Below, piece by piece: positions 29,534-37,930 of a stretch of 64,000 nt of DNA (the stretch's first letter is position 1; every line of letters begins with the position of its first letter). Where the stretch lies: NCBI GenBank assembly GCA_947629335.1, contig CANRDI010000001.1, positions 1 to 64,000 on the forward strand, read 5' to 3'. This stretch comes from an uncultured Clostridia bacterium. GTDB lineage: Bacteria > Bacillota > Clostridia > Oscillospirales > Ruminococcaceae. The position numbers and the translations under genes were made by a program. Below the pieces are notes generated by a model that worked only from the letters and a program-made list of their open reading frames with translations, ran no database searches and had not been told where the DNA came from.

Positions 29534-30079
29534 TTAATAATCCTTGTTGTTTTTCAGATACTCCCTCAAAAACCTGAAAGTTTCTTCCTCGCCGCTTTCG
29601 GACAGCATACGCAGAAGCTTTTCAAGAAAGTCGGAGGTTTGGGGATGGATAAAACGATGTGCTTTTGCACGCAAAAAATAGTCAAGGGGGTCGCTGTTTT
29701 TGTACTCGTTTTTGCGGTATATCTTGCTTGCCGCAACCCTGTCGCAGAACATCTCCGCGACATATTTAAGCGGCATTTTCACGGGCGTCAGAACGCGCGT
29801 TTTCGGGTCGTAGTCCGTCCAGTATTCAAAGTGGTGGCGGTTTCTGCCCTTGTGATGAAGCCACGCTTTTGAATAGCCGTAGGCTTCGCGCTCACCCTCG
29901 TTCGGACTGCGCTTTCCCGTAGAGAATTTCGCGCCCTGAAAAAATTCGGTCGGAGAGTATTTCGACAGGTCGTGAAAAAGTCCCTGCCGCAAAATTCCCG
30001 CTTTTGCACAGTGTGCGATAACCTTGTGGCGGTGCTTTGTAATTGTCCGAAAATGAAGGACTGCGCCCCTTATTGACAT
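29534..30079 (-). CDS. DUF5662 family protein
   Basis: HRHKVIAHCAKAGILRQGLFHDLSKYSPTEF...AWLHHKGRNRHHFEYW. Confidence 0.85.
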   Translation of the reverse strand: MSIRGAVLHFRTITKHRHKVIAHCAKAGILRQGLFHDLSKYSPTEFFQGAKFSTGKRSPNEGEREAYGYSKAWLHHKGRNRHHFEYWTDYDPKTRVLTPVKMPLKYVAEMFCDRVAASKIYRKNEYKNSDPLDYFLRAKAHRFIHPQTSDFLEKLLRMLSESGEEETFRFLREYLKNNKDY

Positions 30080-30085
30080 AAATTA

Positions 30086-30706
30086 TCACTTTTCCCTATA
30101 CATAGAATTGAAAATTGGTCTTAATTTCTTGTAGAGCAGAATTGAGAATGTCGCCGCGATAAGACCTTTTACAAACGTAAACGGAACATTGAATATAAGC
30201 AGACATTCAGCAAGCGTATCCACATTCGGATTTATCGCCTGATACCTTCCGATAATAGCTTCTGTTGTCCAGCCCAGGTTTGAATAAAGCGGATAAATGA
30301 GGAAATAATTCGACACAAATCCGAACAGAGCCATTGTTACCACGCCGACTATACAGCCGATAACCGCGCGGCTGAATTGTTTTTGCTTGTGCGAAATTAG
30401 TCCTGCGGGAATAACAAGCGCTATGCCGAGGATAAAGTTTGAAAGTTCGCCGATGCACGCCGTTTTTGTTGTAAAACAGCCTATTACGTTTTTTATCAGG
30501 CACACGAAAAATCCCGAAACAGGTCCCATTGTTAGCGTCGCCAAAACCGCGGGAGCGTCCGAAAAGTCGAACGTTATAAAGCTCGGCATTATCGGTATCT
30601 TGAACGTCAACGTTTCCGCAAGCACTATCGAAAGTGCCGCCATAAGCGCGGTGAATACCAGCTTTCTGACATCAAACCGCTTTCCTTGTTTTGCTGTGTT
30701 TTCCAT
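30086..30706 (-). CDS. ribU: Riboflavin ECF transporter S component RibU
   Basis: KLVFTALMAALSIVLAETLTFKIPIMPSFITFDFSDAPAVLATLTMGPVSGFFVCLIKNVIG; FMN riboswitch upstream. Confidence 0.9.
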   Translation of the reverse strand: MENTAKQGKRFDVRKLVFTALMAALSIVLAETLTFKIPIMPSFITFDFSDAPAVLATLTMGPVSGFFVCLIKNVIGCFTTKTACIGELSNFILGIALVIPAGLISHKQKQFSRAVIGCIVGVVTMALFGFVSNYFLIYPLYSNLGWTTEAIIGRYQAINPNVDTLAECLLIFNVPFTFVKGLIAATFSILLYKKLRPIFNSMYREK

Positions 30707-30807
30707 AAAAAGTCCTTTCCTCAGGGTATGACTTTTTCTGAACAAAAATCCCGATTTTCGGACAACAATCCAAAAATCGGGGCGCAAATATGTGACTATT
30801 TGTGTTC

Positions 30808-30922
30808 TGTTCTTTCATCCGGACTATACCGTCGGTATCGGAATTTCACCGATTCAACAGCCGTTTGACAGCCGCTCGCGGACTATACCGCCGGTGAGGA
30901 CTTTCACCTCGCCCCGAAACAG
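30808..30922 (-). promoter_or_regulatory. FMN riboswitch (RFN element)
   Basis: Reverse complement reads gtttcggggcgaggtgaaagtcctcaccggcggtatagtccgcgagcgg...gaatcggtgaaattccgataccgacggtatagtccggatgaaag, the conserved RFN core. Confidence 0.95.
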
Positions 30923-31001
30923 ATAAAATTAATTTGTGATCTCTCACACACATATTATATTACAATTCGTGCAGTTTGTCAAGAGGTTTGAAAAATTTTT
31001 T

Positions 31002-31352
31002 TTAATCCAGCTCGTTTAGTCCCGAAATAACTTTTTCATACTCGGCACGGACAGTCTCGCAAAGCTGCGGCGTATTTGGCGCGACTTGATTTCTCAAGGC
31101 TTCCGTAAGGTCTGAAGCCGCCTTTTGAAGCCTGTCAAGTCCCAGATTTGCGCAAAGTCCCTTTAAAGTGTGCGCCATTCTGAACGCAAGCTGATAGTCC
31201 TCTTTGCTTATACATTCAAAAAGCTGTTCAGCGGTCTTGTCGTTCGGAAATTTCCTTACGAATTTATCCAGCATTTTTTCCGAATTTCCCATTCTCAGAA
31301 GCGCGGAGTTGTAATCCGAGCCGATTTTATCATAAAAGTCCTTTAATGTCAA
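31002..31352 (-). CDS. Hpt domain protein
   Basis: AFRMAHTLKGLCANLGLDRLQKAASDL: phosphotransfer His motif. Confidence 0.88.
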   Translation of the reverse strand: MTLKDFYDKIGSDYNSALLRMGNSEKMLDKFVRKFPNDKTAEQLFECISKEDYQLAFRMAHTLKGLCANLGLDRLQKAASDLTEALRNQVAPNTPQLCETVRAEYEKVISGLNELD

Positions 31353-32940
31353 TGTGATCTGCTCCCTTCAAGATCCCGTATCCGAACTCCATAGGAACGA
31401 TTTTTCCTATAACGCCCGTATAATTGTCATTTTCCCATGTCGTAAGACAAAGTATTCTATAGCTGCAAGTGTCCGCGCCTTCGGGACATTCTATAGTTTC
31501 ATCGCTGCTTAAAACAAAGAGTTCTTTTAATTCGCCGTCGTAGTTTTGTACAAGCTCGTGGAGATATAAATACAGAACAGGCGATTTCGGCGAAGAATTT
31601 CTTATCTGCGAGATGATATACTTTATTACGTCCGCTCCGAACATATTTGAAAGCGTTTTGTCCGAAAAAGGATCCATAATAGTTTCGGGAAGTCCGAGTG
31701 AAACCGCTGCGTTTCTTGAAATAGTCATCATTCTTGTGGAAACGTGATATTCAAAGCTGCATTCGCCTGTAACGGCGTCGAAAAAGCGGTTTTTGAGCCT
31801 TTCATGGTCAAGTCTTTTTACTACCCTGTCTGACGAGAACAAAACATCGTTCTTTAAAAGCTCGCGGGCATAAGCCTTTATATCATGTTCGCTCTTTTCC
31901 GAAATTGACTTTTCCTTTATGCTTCGCATTTCATCTTTAACAAGGTCGAGGCAAAGCAACAGCATAGGATTAAAAGTTCCGCATTCACCGCCCAATATCA
32001 TTGAAACAGCCTTTTCGTGAGTAAATGCTTTTTTGTAAACCCTGTCCGCGGTGAGCGCGTCATATACATCTGCGAGCGAAACGACCTGAGCCGCTATCGG
32101 TATGTCGTCTCCTTTAAGCCCGTCGGGATAACCGCGCCCGTCCCACCGCTCGTGATGCCAGCGGGCAATGTCATACGAGAGCTTTACTATAGGTTCCTCG
32201 TTGTAAAACGGAAGATCCGAAAGCATTCTTGCTCCCGCAGCCGAGTGAGATTTCATGATCTTAAATTCTTCATCCGTGAGCTTTCCAGGCTTGTTCAATA
32301 TCTCGTCGGGAATTGATATCTTTCCTATATCGTGGAGTGCCGAAGCGTTTGAAATTATCTCGATCTCCGCGTCGGTAAACTTATACTTGTTCGTTATTCT
32401 CATAAGTCCGCGCAGAAGTATCTCGGTATATTTCTGCACATTTTTTACATGAAGTCCGCATTCGTTGTTCCTGAATTCAACAATATGCGCAAGAATATCT
32501 ATCATCATGTGAGAATTTTTTTCTCTCTCATAAAACTGGTCTGCAAAAAGGTCGGTCAATTTTTTCTGCTTTGCATACAGCGCGAGGATATTACGGCAGC
32601 GCTTTTGTACGATAAGCGCGTCAAACGGGCGGCGGATATATTCCGTGACGCCCAGCTCATATGCCATATGAGTAAGCTCCGGCGAATCCTCCGAACTTAT
32701 CATGATAACGGGAATGCCGTCGAGCCACTTGTTTTTGCCCATGATTTCAAGGACTTCAAGCCCGTCCATTTCAGGCATCAACATATCGAGCAGTATCAGC
32801 GATATTTCGGTCGTTTGCTCGCGCACGATTGCGACAGCCTCTTTTCCGTTTTCCGCCTCGATGATCTCATATCCTCCCAGCATATCTGCGAGGATCTCGC
32901 GGTTCATCTGTGAATCGTCTACAATAAGTATCTTTCCCAT
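31330..32940 (-). CDS. Response regulator with HD-GYP domain and C-terminal PAS-like region
   Basis: KILIVDDSQMNREILADML; LHDIGKISIPDEILNKPGKLTDEEF; WHHERWDGRGYPDGLKGDDIP. Confidence 0.88.
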   Translation of the reverse strand: MGKILIVDDSQMNREILADMLGGYEIIEAENGKEAVAIVREQTTEISLILLDMLMPEMDGLEVLEIMGKNKWLDGIPVIMISSEDSPELTHMAYELGVTEYIRRPFDALIVQKRCRNILALYAKQKKLTDLFADQFYEREKNSHMMIDILAHIVEFRNNECGLHVKNVQKYTEILLRGLMRITNKYKFTDAEIEIISNASALHDIGKISIPDEILNKPGKLTDEEFKIMKSHSAAGARMLSDLPFYNEEPIVKLSYDIARWHHERWDGRGYPDGLKGDDIPIAAQVVSLADVYDALTADRVYKKAFTHEKAVSMILGGECGTFNPMLLLCLDLVKDEMRSIKEKSISEKSEHDIKAYARELLKNDVLFSSDRVVKRLDHERLKNRFFDAVTGECSFEYHVSTRMMTISRNAAVSLGLPETIMDPFSDKTLSNMFGADVIKYIISQIRNSSPKSPVLYLYLHELVQNYDGELKELFVLSSDETIECPEGADTCSYRILCLTTWENDNYTGVIGKIVPMEFGYGILKGADHIDIKGLL

Positions 32941-33423
32941 ATTTCTCCTGTTTTCAGACTGCTGATAAAATCAGATAATGACTTTTGCACAGTCTGATGT
33001 GTTGCAATTAAAGATTTTTCAAGACTTTAAGCCTTGAACCTACATACGCAATTATACCACATAATTTAATTTTTGTCAACAAAAATCGTATATTTTTTTT
33101 AAAGTTAAAACTGTTCAGCATGAAAAAAATCCAATAGAAAAAGTTTAACTACAGCTTGTATACAAAATCAAACAAACTGTTGGCAGACGCTTATTTGCGT
33201 TGTCGGAAAACGCCGATAAAGCAGAAGGGATTTTATCGGCAGTCTGTATCAACCCAAAAACATATGCTCAATCTCCCGAAAACAAGGGCAAGCAAATTAA
33301 AAAGCTCCCGTTTTGCCGAAAGCATATGCCCTTAGGACTTTCCCTTCATAAATTTATGCAGAAAAGCGCTGTTTGGGTACTTTCGCGGTTCGGCTATATT
33401 TTTTCCGCGCTTGTTTTTTTGTG

Positions 33424-33452
33424 TTGACAATTTTATTATTTTATGGTAGAAT
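33424..33452 (+). promoter_or_regulatory. Sigma-A-type promoter (TTGACA-17-TAGAAT)
   Basis: TTGACA attttattattttatgg TAGAAT upstream of 33495. Confidence 0.75.
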
Positions 33453-33494
33453 GTTATTAGGTTGATTATATTATTTATAGAAAGTGTGGTTTGA

Positions 33495-34376
33495 ATGAAA
33501 TACAGAATACTTGTAAACGGCACAAATACTTCTTTCGTCAAAGAATTTCTGGGGTATAAGGATAATTATTTCGAGTGCCTTAGTACTACGGATTGTATCT
33601 CGGACCTTCAAAAGCATTTCAGTATTTTCCGACCTCACGCGCTCTTGTGTTTTGTGGAGAGAATTTACGAGGGATTTATCGAAACGCTTCAAGAACTTAA
33701 AGAGTATGAGGATTTTAATGACGCCGCGATAATTTTCGTCGCAAAAGAAGAAGTACTTTATGAACTTGAAGCAAGATCTCTGAAAGGTTTCGCAGATGTT
33801 TTCATTCATCGCCCCGTGACAACCGCAAACGTTATCCTGAGAATGATGAATTATCTTGAGGACAGGACGCGCAAGAAATTTTCTTCTGAAAGCTCATTTT
33901 CCTCCGACAGTGTTTCTGCTGCTGAAGTCAACGCCGCTTCTGCAAGACCCGCTGTTTCGGAACAGCCTGCCGCTTCATCACAGCCCGCTGTTCCTGTTCA
34001 ACCTACAGCGACTGAACGGAAAAAACATATCCTTGTTGTTGACGACGACAGAAATGTACTTAAAATGGTCAAAGCCGCGCTTGAAGAAAAATATGATGTT
34101 ACTGCTTCGGCAAACGGCGTTCTTGTGGAAAAGGTGCTTGCCGCAAAGCCTACCGATCTTATTATCCTCGACTATGAAATGCCGATAATGACTGGCGCGG
34201 ACGTGTTCCGAAAATTAAAGGATAATCCTTTTCACAGAAATATACCCGTCTGCTTCCTTACGGGCGTTTCCGAACAGGCAAAGGTTCGTGAAATTATGTC
34301 ATTAAGACCCGACAGCTATCTGCTAAAGCCGATAGATATGAAAATGCTGATGGCGACAATAGAAAATCTAATTTAA
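33495..34376 (+). CDS. Two-component receiver protein (divergent N-terminal REC-like region, Ser/Ala/Pro linker, canonical C-terminal REC)
   Basis: KKHILVVDDDRNVLKMVKAAL...DLIILDYEMPIMTGADVF...YLLKPIDMKML. Confidence 0.85.
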   Translation: MKYRILVNGTNTSFVKEFLGYKDNYFECLSTTDCISDLQKHFSIFRPHALLCFVERIYEGFIETLQELKEYEDFNDAAIIFVAKEEVLYELEARSLKGFADVFIHRPVTTANVILRMMNYLEDRTRKKFSSESSFSSDSVSAAEVNAASARPAVSEQPAASSQPAVPVQPTATERKKHILVVDDDRNVLKMVKAALEEKYDVTASANGVLVEKVLAAKPTDLIILDYEMPIMTGADVFRKLKDNPFHRNIPVCFLTGVSEQAKVREIMSLRPDSYLLKPIDMKMLMATIENLI

Positions 34377-34394
34377 GAAACGGTGGTCTGAAAT

Positions 34395-37094
34395 ATGTCG
34401 GATGAAAGAAGCATAAATCAAAGCTCAGTTGACGAGCTTCATCTTACCGACCTTATAGATGTCGAGATATTACAGCAGATACAAGACGCGTTTTCGGATA
34501 TGACGGGAATGGCTGCGCTTACGACTGATGCGGCGGGAGTTCCTGTTACAAAAGGAAGTAATTTTACCGACTTTTGTATGAACTATACGCGGAAATCTCC
34601 GCTCGGAAGCAAGCGCTGTGAGCATTGCGACAAATACGGCGCGGAGATAACGCTTGAAAGCGGAAAGTCTTGTACATATTACTGCCACGCGGGACTGGTC
34701 GATTTTGCCGCGCCTATAATGGCAAACGGAGTTATGGTCGGAAGTTTTATCGGCGGACAGATACTTACGAGCGAGCCTGAGCTTGAAAAATTCGCAAATA
34801 TCGCAAGAGAGCTTGATATTGACCCTGAGCAGTACAAAGAAGCCGTAAAAAAAGTCAGGATAACCGACAAGCAAAGCATAGACAAGGCGGCGCAATCGCT
34901 TTGTACCATAGCAAATACGCTTTCAAACATAGCCTATAAGAGCTATTGTCTGTATCACAGCAATATTGAGATCGAAAAAGCGTCGAATATGAAAAGCGAC
35001 TTTCTCGCAAATATGAGCCACGAGATAAGGACCCCCATGAACGCTATTCTCGGAATGGTAGATTTGGCTCTGAGAGAGGAAATGTCTCCCGCGGCAAGAG
35101 ATTTTATAAAACAGATAAGAACTTCGGGAAAAAATCTTCTTGTTATCATAAACGATATTCTCGATTTTTCAAAGATCGAAGCGGGAAAAATGGATATAAT
35201 AGAGGCGGCATACGAGCCTCTGTCGGTCATAAATGACGTCGCAAGCATCGTAAACAGCAGAATCGGCGTAAAACCCATAGAGTATACTATGGATATTTCG
35301 AGAAAACTTCCGAAAAAGCTGTACGGAGATAATTACAGGATACATCAGATATTGATAAACCTTTTGAACAATGCCGTAAAGTTTACAAAACAGGGCGAAG
35401 TGCATTTGTCGGTGAGCTGTGAGATTGACAAAAACGATCCCGGCGTCGTCATAATAACCACTTCTATTTCCGATACGGGAATAGGTATCAAAAAAGAGGA
35501 TCTGGGAAAGCTCTTTAATTCTTTCCAGCAGGTAGACAGCAAACGAAACCGAAATATAGAAGGAACAGGCTTGGGACTTGCCATATCGCAGCAGCTCTTA
35601 CATATGATGAACGGGTCTATCTCTGTCGAGAGCGAGTATGGAAAGGGAACGACGTTTACGTTTGTTCTGCCGCAGAAGATAGTAGACGGCGCATATTGTA
35701 TACCGCCGCTTGACGAGCCGAAATATGCCGCGGTATTTGTGGATAACGCATATGTAAGGAAACAGCTCTACAAAGACCTCGATAACATAAAGGTAGGTTA
35801 TTCGGAGATAGAAGAGATAAACGAGCGCAAGGACATTATGTGGGACTTTGTGATAGTAGGGGAGAATTATCTGAACGAAAAGCTGTTCGATTATCTCAAA
35901 AACAACCCCTCCATAACGTGTATTGCCATAACAAGCTATACCTACAGAAACACGATCTCGAATATTCCGAACATAAGGATAATAAGAAAGCCCGTTTATT
36001 CGCTCAGCCTCTATAACGCCATGGGACTTGCAAGCATTGAGCTTGAAATGGACGGGGCGGAGGAAAACGCATTTACGTTTACAGCGCCGAATGCGAAGAT
36101 AATCATAGTAGACGATAATTCTGTTAATCTGACTGTTGCAAAGGGGCTTTTAGAGCCGCTTGAAATGCAGATAGATACTGCCGACAGCGCGGGAAAAGCT
36201 ATAGAGATGATGCATCAAAAACAGTACGATCTTATTTTTATGGATCATATGATGCCCGAAGTAGACGGCGTAGAGGCAACGCATATAATCCGCCGCCTTA
36301 TGCGTAATTACGACAAGATCCCGATAATCGCGCTTACGGCAAACGCAGTCAGCGGCGCAAGAGAAATGTTCATTAAAGAAGGAATGAACGACTTTGTGGC
36401 AAAGCCCATTGAAATAAAGGATATACTCTCGAAACTAAAGCTGTGGCTGCCGCCCGAAAAGATAGTGCTGACTTCGGGAAAGAGCATACAAAGCGGCGAG
36501 AGGCTGCTTCCTGATAATATAGAGGGGCTGAATAAAGCCGAAGCAATAAAGCTCTTGGGCGGAGAAGCGCTGTACAGAACGGTTTTGAAAGAGTATTTCT
36601 GCTCGATAGAGAAGAAAGCGAAAGCAGTCGAAACTCATCTGACCGAGGGCAGAATACGCGAATATACGATTGAAGTTCACGCGCTTAAAAGCAGTTCAAG
36701 GCAGATAGGCGCAGACGAGCTTTCGGAGCTTGCGCTGGAGCTTGAAAAGGCGGGAAATGCGGAGAATATAGAGTATATTGAAAAGAAAACGCCCGAACTT
36801 CTTTCAAAATACCGCAGGTATAAGGAGATATTAGCGCCGCTGTTTCCCGAATGCGAACAGGAAACGCAAAAGCAAAAATCGACTAATGACGCAACGCGGG
36901 AGCTTTTGAGCGAGATGAAAGAAGCACTGGATAACTTTGATACATTACAGGTAGATGAAGTTATAGAAAAGATGTCGGGGTATGATTATCCCGAAGAACA
37001 GATGATGATATTTGAGCAGTTAAAGGCTGCTTCGGAAAATACCGATACAGAGCTTTGCGAACAGATAGTTAATGAATGGCTGACGCTGCTCTGA
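34395..37094 (+). CDS. PocR-domain hybrid sensor histidine kinase (PocR-HisKA-HATPase-REC-Hpt)
   Basis: CMNYTRKSPLGSKRCEHCDKYG...CHAGLVDFAAPI (PocR); FLANMSHEIRTPMNAI; DTGIGIKKEDL; MDHMMPEVDGVEA; EVHALKSSSRQIG. Confidence 0.9.
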   Translation: MSDERSINQSSVDELHLTDLIDVEILQQIQDAFSDMTGMAALTTDAAGVPVTKGSNFTDFCMNYTRKSPLGSKRCEHCDKYGAEITLESGKSCTYYCHAGLVDFAAPIMANGVMVGSFIGGQILTSEPELEKFANIARELDIDPEQYKEAVKKVRITDKQSIDKAAQSLCTIANTLSNIAYKSYCLYHSNIEIEKASNMKSDFLANMSHEIRTPMNAILGMVDLALREEMSPAARDFIKQIRTSGKNLLVIINDILDFSKIEAGKMDIIEAAYEPLSVINDVASIVNSRIGVKPIEYTMDISRKLPKKLYGDNYRIHQILINLLNNAVKFTKQGEVHLSVSCEIDKNDPGVVIITTSISDTGIGIKKEDLGKLFNSFQQVDSKRNRNIEGTGLGLAISQQLLHMMNGSISVESEYGKGTTFTFVLPQKIVDGAYCIPPLDEPKYAAVFVDNAYVRKQLYKDLDNIKVGYSEIEEINERKDIMWDFVIVGENYLNEKLFDYLKNNPSITCIAITSYTYRNTISNIPNIRIIRKPVYSLSLYNAMGLASIELEMDGAEENAFTFTAPNAKIIIVDDNSVNLTVAKGLLEPLEMQIDTADSAGKAIEMMHQKQYDLIFMDHMMPEVDGVEATHIIRRLMRNYDKIPIIALTANAVSGAREMFIKEGMNDFVAKPIEIKDILSKLKLWLPPEKIVLTSGKSIQSGERLLPDNIEGLNKAEAIKLLGGEALYRTVLKEYFCSIEKKAKAVETHLTEGRIREYTIEVHALKSSSRQIGADELSELALELEKAGNAENIEYIEKKTPELLSKYRRYKEILAPLFPECEQETQKQKSTNDATRELLSEMKEALDNFDTLQVDEVIEKMSGYDYPEEQMMIFEQLKAASENTDTELCEQIVNEWLTLL

Positions 37095-37108
37095 GAGTTG
37101 ACGAAAAA

Positions 37109-37144
37109 AGCGCAGGAGGAAATTTCGGTTCTCCTGCGCTTTTA
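37109..37144 (+). terminator. Rho-independent terminator after hybrid kinase
   Basis: agcgcaggaggaaatttcggttctcctgcgctttta. Confidence 0.9.
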
Positions 37145-37288
37145 ATTGTCGTCATTTCTGAACATTGCAGACTGCCGTTTTTTTATCATTATTGTGCAAA
37201 ATCACAATACAATTAGCTGTTCCTAACTCATTGATATATACATATTGCCGAAAATTTCCTGTAGGTAAAAAAATGTTTGTTATTCCTA

Positions 37289-37317
37289 TTGACAAAAAAT
37301 AAAAAATTGTGTAATAT
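37289..37317 (+). promoter_or_regulatory. Sigma-A-type promoter of feo operon (TTGACA-17-TAATAT)
   Basis: TTGACA aaaaataaaaaattgtg TAATAT. Confidence 0.7.
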
Positions 37318-37325
37318 ATTATTTG

Positions 37326-37375
37326 GTTAGTGAATGCTAACTTATTTTTGAACACAAGGGTTAGTTTTTACTAAC
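37326..37375. promoter_or_regulatory. Two tandem dyad operators (gttagtgaatgctaac and gttagtttttactaac), candidate DtxR-family iron boxes
   Basis: Palindromic GTTAGN..CTAAC sites just downstream of the feo -10. Confidence 0.7.
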
Positions 37376-37393
37376 AAGAAGGAGATGACAATA

Positions 37394-37603
37394 ATGCCGT
37401 TGACATTAGCGAATGAAGGAGAAGAAAACATAATAAGAAAAGTCGGCGGAAATCCCGAAACAAGAAAATTTCTTGAAACTCTCGGATTTGTCGCGGGCGA
37501 GGTCGTAACCGTCATTACGGAAAACGGCGGAAACGTTATTGTAAGCGTAAAAGGCTCAAGAATTGCCGTTTCAAAGGAAATGGCGTGCAAAATAATGATT
37601 TAG
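37394..37603 (+). CDS. feoA: FeoA family protein (first)
   Basis: TRKFLETLGFVAGEVVTVITENGGNVIVSVKGSRIAVSKEMACKI. Confidence 0.92.
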   Translation: MPLTLANEGEENIIRKVGGNPETRKFLETLGFVAGEVVTVITENGGNVIVSVKGSRIAVSKEMACKIMI

Positions 37604-37613
37604 GAGGAGTTTT

Positions 37614-37835
37614 ATGTCAACATTAAAAGAAGCCGAAGTCGGTCAGACCGTGACCGTTAAAAAACTAAACGGCGAGGGCGCGGTAAAACGCAGAATCATG
37701 GATATGGGCATTACAAAGGGCGTCGAGGTATATATCCGTAAGGTCGCGCCGCTCGGCGATCCTATTGAAGTGACTGTTCGCGGATATGAGCTTTCTTTGA
37801 GAAAAGCCGACGCGGAAATGGTCGAGGTCGATTGA
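37614..37835 (+). CDS. feoA: FeoA family protein (second)
   Basis: KRRIMDMGITKGVEVYIRKVAPLGDPIEVTVRGYELSLRKADAEMVEV. Confidence 0.94.
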   Translation: MSTLKEAEVGQTVTVKKLNGEGAVKRRIMDMGITKGVEVYIRKVAPLGDPIEVTVRGYELSLRKADAEMVEVD

Positions 37836-37891
37836 TTTTATTATACAGCACCATGCGGTCTGAGCGGACTTAAAATGTTTATGGCTGCGCA

Positions 37892-37910
37892 TGGGTTAGC
37901 CTAATCTAAC
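37892..37910. promoter_or_regulatory. Candidate DtxR/IdeR-type operator upstream of feoB
   Basis: tgggttagcctaatctaac resembles the DtxR consensus TTAGGTTAGCCTAACCTAA. Confidence 0.65.
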
Positions 37911-37930
37911 AGAAAGAAAGGATTTTATCT

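Noticed and set aside
30086-30787. Longer RibU N-terminus (MRPDFWIVVRKSGFLF...)
   Set aside because: The extension reads into the riboswitch expression platform; the internal start MENTAKQGKRF at 30706 is far more likely.
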